A stretch of DNA of 64,000 nt from NCBI GenBank assembly GCA_004210455.1, contig SEFA01000040.1, positions 1 to 64,000 on the forward strand, read 5' to 3'. The stretch is from Rubrivivax sp. Its GTDB lineage: Bacteria; Pseudomonadota; Gammaproteobacteria; Burkholderiales; Burkholderiaceae_C. The position numbers were made by a program, and so were the translations under genes. The notes under the pieces are model-generated. The model ran no database searches and had not been told where the DNA came from. It saw only the letters and a list, made by a program, of their open reading frames with translations. Shown here piece by piece: positions 61,231-64,000 of the stretch (position 1 is the first letter of the stretch; each line of letters begins with the position of its first letter).

Positions 61231-61641
61231 CTACTTCCAGCGCGTGATGGTCACGCGCGTTCCGCGTCCGGGCGCGGAATCGAGTTCGAAATCGTTCACC
61301 AGCCGCTTGCTGCCCGACAGGCCCATGCCCATCCCGCTGCCCGAGGTCCATCCATCCTTCATCGCCAGCTCCAGATCCGGAATTCCGGGTCCCTGGTCGA
61401 CGAAGGCAAGCCGCAATCCCGTGCGCACGCCTGAGTGGACGATGGCCCATTCCATCGCGCCGCCGCCGCCGTAGACCAGCGTGTTGCGCGACAGCTCGCT
61501 GGCCGCGGTGATCATCTTGGTCTGATCGACCAGAGAGAATTTCAGCTCCTGCGTGAGCTTGCGCACCAGCTGGCGCGACAGGACGATGTCGGGCTCGCTG
61601 CCGATGGGCAGCGAGCCCGACGTGGCGGCGGACGCCGTCAC
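61231..61641 (-). CDS. rsbT: Stressosome switch kinase RsbT
   Basis: This 136-aa GHKL-type serine/threonine kinase shows the N-box ITAASELSRNTLVYGGGGAM, the G-box AFVDQGPGIPD and SGSGMGMGLSGSKRLVNDFE, all close to the RsbT consensus. In Bacillus, RsbT phosphorylates RsbR and RsbS on stress and is then released to activate a downstream partner. No RsbU is found here, so the released RsbT may act on the fused phosphatase or the kinases encoded next. The start overlaps the rsbS stop (ATGA, 61638-61641). Confidence 0.93.
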   Translation of the reverse strand: MTASAATSGSLPIGSEPDIVLSRQLVRKLTQELKFSLVDQTKMITAASELSRNTLVYGGGGAMEWAIVHSGVRTGLRLAFVDQGPGIPDLELAMKDGWTSGSGMGMGLSGSKRLVNDFELDSAPGRGTRVTITRWK

Positions 61642-62075
61642 CGTCCCCGCCCCTGGCCGGTGGCGTCGTCGCCGTCGGCTTCGGAGGACCCGTCGGCGAG
61701 GTCGGCGTCGTCGTCGGCGCCGTCGGCCTGCAGCAGCAACGCCATGCCGCGTTCGACATTGAGCGCGGTGCGCACGCCGTGCAGCGTCAGTCCGAGTTCC
61801 ACCAGCGTGATCGCGACCGCGGGCTGCATGCCCACGACCACGGAATTCGCGCCCAGCACCTTGGCGATGCTGGAGATGCCGGCCAGCATGCGGCCGATGA
61901 AGGAGTCGACGATCTCCAGCGCGGAGATGTCGATGAGCACGCCCGTGGCGCCGGTGTCCTGGATCCTGTTGGCGAGGTCGTCCTGCAGCGCCAGCGCGGT
62001 CTGATCCTGCAGGTCGACCTGGATGGTCACCAGCAGCGTCCTGCCCATGCGCAGGATCGGGATGCGCGTCGTCAT
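61638..62075 (-). CDS. rsbS: Stressosome scaffold STAS protein RsbS
   Basis: This STAS-domain protein has the RsbS phosphorylation-site region GVLIDISALEIVDSFIGRML and GANSVVVGMQPAVAITLVEL. It is 145 aa, with an acidic C-terminal tail of about 25 residues (ADLADGSSEADGDD) that is longer than in Bacillus RsbS (about 120 aa). It forms the stressosome core with RsbR and sequesters RsbT. The start at 62075 overlaps the rsbR stop by ATGA, so the stoichiometric partners are translationally coupled. Confidence 0.94.
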   Translation of the reverse strand: MTTRIPILRMGRTLLVTIQVDLQDQTALALQDDLANRIQDTGATGVLIDISALEIVDSFIGRMLAGISSIAKVLGANSVVVGMQPAVAITLVELGLTLHGVRTALNVERGMALLLQADGADDDADLADGSSEADGDDATGQGRGR

Positions 62076-62959
62076 GCCGCGCCCAGGCTGCCGGCGCCGC
62101 CGGTCGGGCCGGCGGTGCGGCCCTTGCTGACGACGAAGCCGGTGCGCTTGAGCGCCAGCGACAGCGCGTCCGCCAGCGTCGCCTTGGTGGTGATGCCTTC
62201 CAGGTCGATGCCCAGGTGCACGATGGTCTGGGCGATCTGCGGCCGGATGCCGCTGATGATCGCGTCCGCGCCCATCAGCCGGATGGCGGTGACGGTCTTG
62301 AGCAGGTGCTGCGCGACCAGCGTGTCGACGGTGGGCACGCCGGTGATGTCGATGATGGCCAGCGCGGAACCGGTCTCGACGATGCGCTGCAGCAGCGCCT
62401 CCATGACCAGTTGGGTGCGGCCGCTGTCCAGCGTGCCGATCATCGGCACCGCGAGCACGCCCTCCCACAGCTTCACGACCGGGGTCGACAGCTCCAGCAG
62501 CTCCTGCTGCTGGCGGCCGATGATCTCCTCGCGGCTGCGCTGGTAGGTCGTGACGGTGTACTGCGCCATGCTGTCCAGCAGCGAGGACACCGCCCAGGTC
62601 GCGTCGGCCAGGCCCTCGGCGTCGCCCGCGAACTTGCGCTGCACGCCGGAGAAGAGGGGCCTTTTCAGCGCCAGCACGAAGCGGCTGGTGTCGGCGGCGG
62701 TGGATCCCTGCGCGGCCCGCGAGGCCGACAGCTGGGCGAGCGTCGCACGCACGTCGGACCAGGCTGCGTCGTCGAGATTTTCCGTGCCGTCGGCGCGCAG
62801 GCCGGCGAGGAGGGCGGTCAGCAGTTCGCCGGTTTCCCGGCTTTCGCTGGCCAGGCCGCGCCCGCCTCCCGAGGCGGCCAATTCGGACCGCCATTCGGCC
62901 AGGACCTGGTCGCGATGGACGGACAGGAGTTCTTCGACGGCGGCGCTGTTCTGTTTCAT
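62072..62959 (-). CDS. rsbR: Stressosome sensor RsbR
   Basis: This 295-aa protein has an N-terminal helical sensor (globin-like RsbR_N; DTSRFVLALKRPLFSGVQRK) at about residues 1-160 and a C-terminal STAS domain at about 175-290 with IIDITGVPTVDTLVAQHLLK, matching the RsbT-phosphorylated threonine region. The ligand of the N-terminal domain is unknown here. ATG 62959 has GAGAGGACCCG upstream; extension to 63136 is not supported. It is the first gene of the operon; the 227-bp divergent region to the next gene presumably holds its promoter. Confidence 0.93.
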   Translation of the reverse strand: MKQNSAAVEELLSVHRDQVLAEWRSELAASGGGRGLASESRETGELLTALLAGLRADGTENLDDAAWSDVRATLAQLSASRAAQGSTAADTSRFVLALKRPLFSGVQRKFAGDAEGLADATWAVSSLLDSMAQYTVTTYQRSREEIIGRQQQELLELSTPVVKLWEGVLAVPMIGTLDSGRTQLVMEALLQRIVETGSALAIIDITGVPTVDTLVAQHLLKTVTAIRLMGADAIISGIRPQIAQTIVHLGIDLEGITTKATLADALSLALKRTGFVVSKGRTAGPTGGAGSLGAA

Positions 62960-63186
62960 CGGGTCCTCTCGGGGCGCTGGACCGCGCCAGGGATGCTGGA
63001 AATAGGGGATCGGAGGGGCGGCAGCCACCTCACGGCGGCGCGATCGTACTCTCGGCGACATTCGCCCAAAGGCATCTTTGGGCGAGGATTGGGGGAGGGT
63101 ATCTACCAGGGTGGCTCGGGCACGCCGGTTGCCCAATGGCGCTGTCGGAGATTCAAGACCAAGATGATCATGATTGGGAGAACGAT

Positions 63187-64000
63187 GTGGCGGATCAGAT
63201 GAGCGTGCTGGTGGTGGATGACAAGCCGCAGAACCTGCTCGCGATGAGGGCCTTGCTGGCCGACTCGGGCCTGGAGGTGTTGACGGCCGATTCCGGACCT
63301 GCCGCCCTGGAACTGCTGCTCACGCACGACGTGATGCTGGCCCTGCTCGACATCCAGATGCCGGGCATGGACGGCTTCACCCTCGCCGAACTCATGCGGG
63401 GCACGGAGCGTACCCGGCATGTCCCCATCATCTTCCTGACCGCCGGCTCGCAGGAAGCGCAGCGCAGCTTCAAGGGCTATGAGGCCGGCGCCGTGGACTT
63501 CATCTACAAGCCCGTCGACGCCCACGTGCTGCGCAGCAAGGTGGCGGTCTTCGCCGACCTGCACCGCCAGCGGCTGCTGCTGGCCGAGCGCATCGTCGAG
63601 CAGGAGCGGCTGGCGCGCGTCAACGCGCTGATGCTGAGCGCGCTGAGCCACGACATCCGCAGTCCGCTGTCGGTCATGATGCTCAATGCGGAACTGCTGA
63701 TCCGCCAGACCGAGTCGCCGTCGCTGCAGAAGGCCGGCCAGCGGGTCAAGGCCGCGGCGACGCTGCTGGGCCGGCAGGTGGACCACCTGGGCAGCCTGGC
63801 GCGCCGGCCCTGCGAGCTGCTGCAGGTGCACCCGGTGCGCGGCGATCTCGCCACGCTGACCGCGCAGCGCCTGGACGTCGAGAGCAACCAGGCCGTCATG
63901 TGGGCACCGCCGGAATTCGACCGGGTGGGCGACACCAGCGGCGACTTCGATCCCGAGCTGATGGCGCAGGCGCTCGATCAGCTGCTGATGCAGGCCGCCA
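63187..64000 (+). CDS. Response regulator/histidine kinase, partial at right edge
   Basis: The frame is open through the end of the window (271 codons visible). A receiver domain comes first (SVLVVDDKPQNLLAMRALLA, acceptor in LALLDIQMPGMDGFT, IFLTAGSQEAQRSFKGYEAG). It is followed by a linker helix and a HisKA-type domain with SALSHDIRSPLSVMMLNAEL, so it is a receiver-kinase fusion whose ATPase domain lies beyond the edge. GTG 63187 has GGGAG six bases upstream; ATGs at 63136 and 63199 are in frame too. Its divergence from rsbR suggests a role in the same stress pathway. Confidence 0.85.
   Translation, partial: MADQMSVLVVDDKPQNLLAMRALLADSGLEVLTADSGPAALELLLTHDVMLALLDIQMPGMDGFTLAELMRGTERTRHVPIIFLTAGSQEAQRSFKGYEAGAVDFIYKPVDAHVLRSKVAVFADLHRQRLLLAERIVEQERLARVNALMLSALSHDIRSPLSVMMLNAELLIRQTESPSLQKAGQRVKAAATLLGRQVDHLGSLARRPCELLQVHPVRGDLATLTAQRLDVESNQAVMWAPPEFDRVGDTSGDFDPELMAQALDQLLMQAA

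Overview
This is a gene-dense, very GC-rich window (roughly 68-70% G+C by eye) from a proteobacterial chromosome. The gene set points to a betaproteobacterium of the order Burkholderiales, perhaps the Roseateles/Mitsuaria/Rubrivivax group. The genus is inference: there is no rRNA or housekeeping marker here, and no tRNA, CRISPR array, prophage or insertion sequence was seen.

Layout. 1-12.3 kb is one side of a type VI secretion (T6SS) locus: a partial lipoprotein, FHA protein TagH, phosphatase PppA, a chemoreceptor set among them, then tagF-tssM-tssL-tssK-tssJ on the minus strand. 12.4-20.8 kb is mixed metabolism and transport: a second chemoreceptor, an MFS transporter, an MBL-fold hydrolase, Ohr, an Mpo1-like protein, and metY with a coupled alpha/beta hydrolase. 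20.9-33.6 kb is rich in envelope and stress proteins (PRC-barrel, YihY, a Gly/Ser/Tyr repeat protein, DUF883/YqjE-type membrane proteins, a DUF2383 protein) and also holds a GT9 enzyme, a sigma-54 activator, topoisomerase IB and a GmhB-like phosphatase. 33.6-42 kb has a hybrid sensor kinase, an AI-2E-type permease, a non-canonically placed rpoN with a sigma-54-type promoter of its own, and two orphan helical proteins. 41.9-48 kb is an osmotic/stress block: MscS channel, otsB, a membrane-anchored otsA with a periplasmic domain, and hemerythrin. 48-50 kb is a hipBA-type module with repeated operator-like sites. 50-57 kb holds a PQQ-type sugar dehydrogenase, further orphan effector-like proteins (one with a degenerate PI3/4-kinase-like core), and a TonB-dependent receptor gene broken by a perfect 87-bp inverted duplication. 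57-63 kb is a tight rsbR-rsbS-rsbT-phosphatase-kinase-hybrid kinase operon, a Gram-negative stressosome, with a divergent response-regulator/kinase running off the right edge.

How it fits together. Two themes dominate. One is contact and secretion: T6SS plus orphan proteins with disordered tails. The other is stress: stressosome, trehalose, mechanosensitive channel, hydroperoxide resistance and YqjD/YqjE-type proteins. The sigma-54 gene and the GAFTGA-containing activator in the same window could form a regulatory pair. Starts were chosen by Shine-Dalgarno spacing, stop/start overlaps and family N-termini, so several differ from the longest possible reading frame. All family calls come from reading motifs, not database searches.
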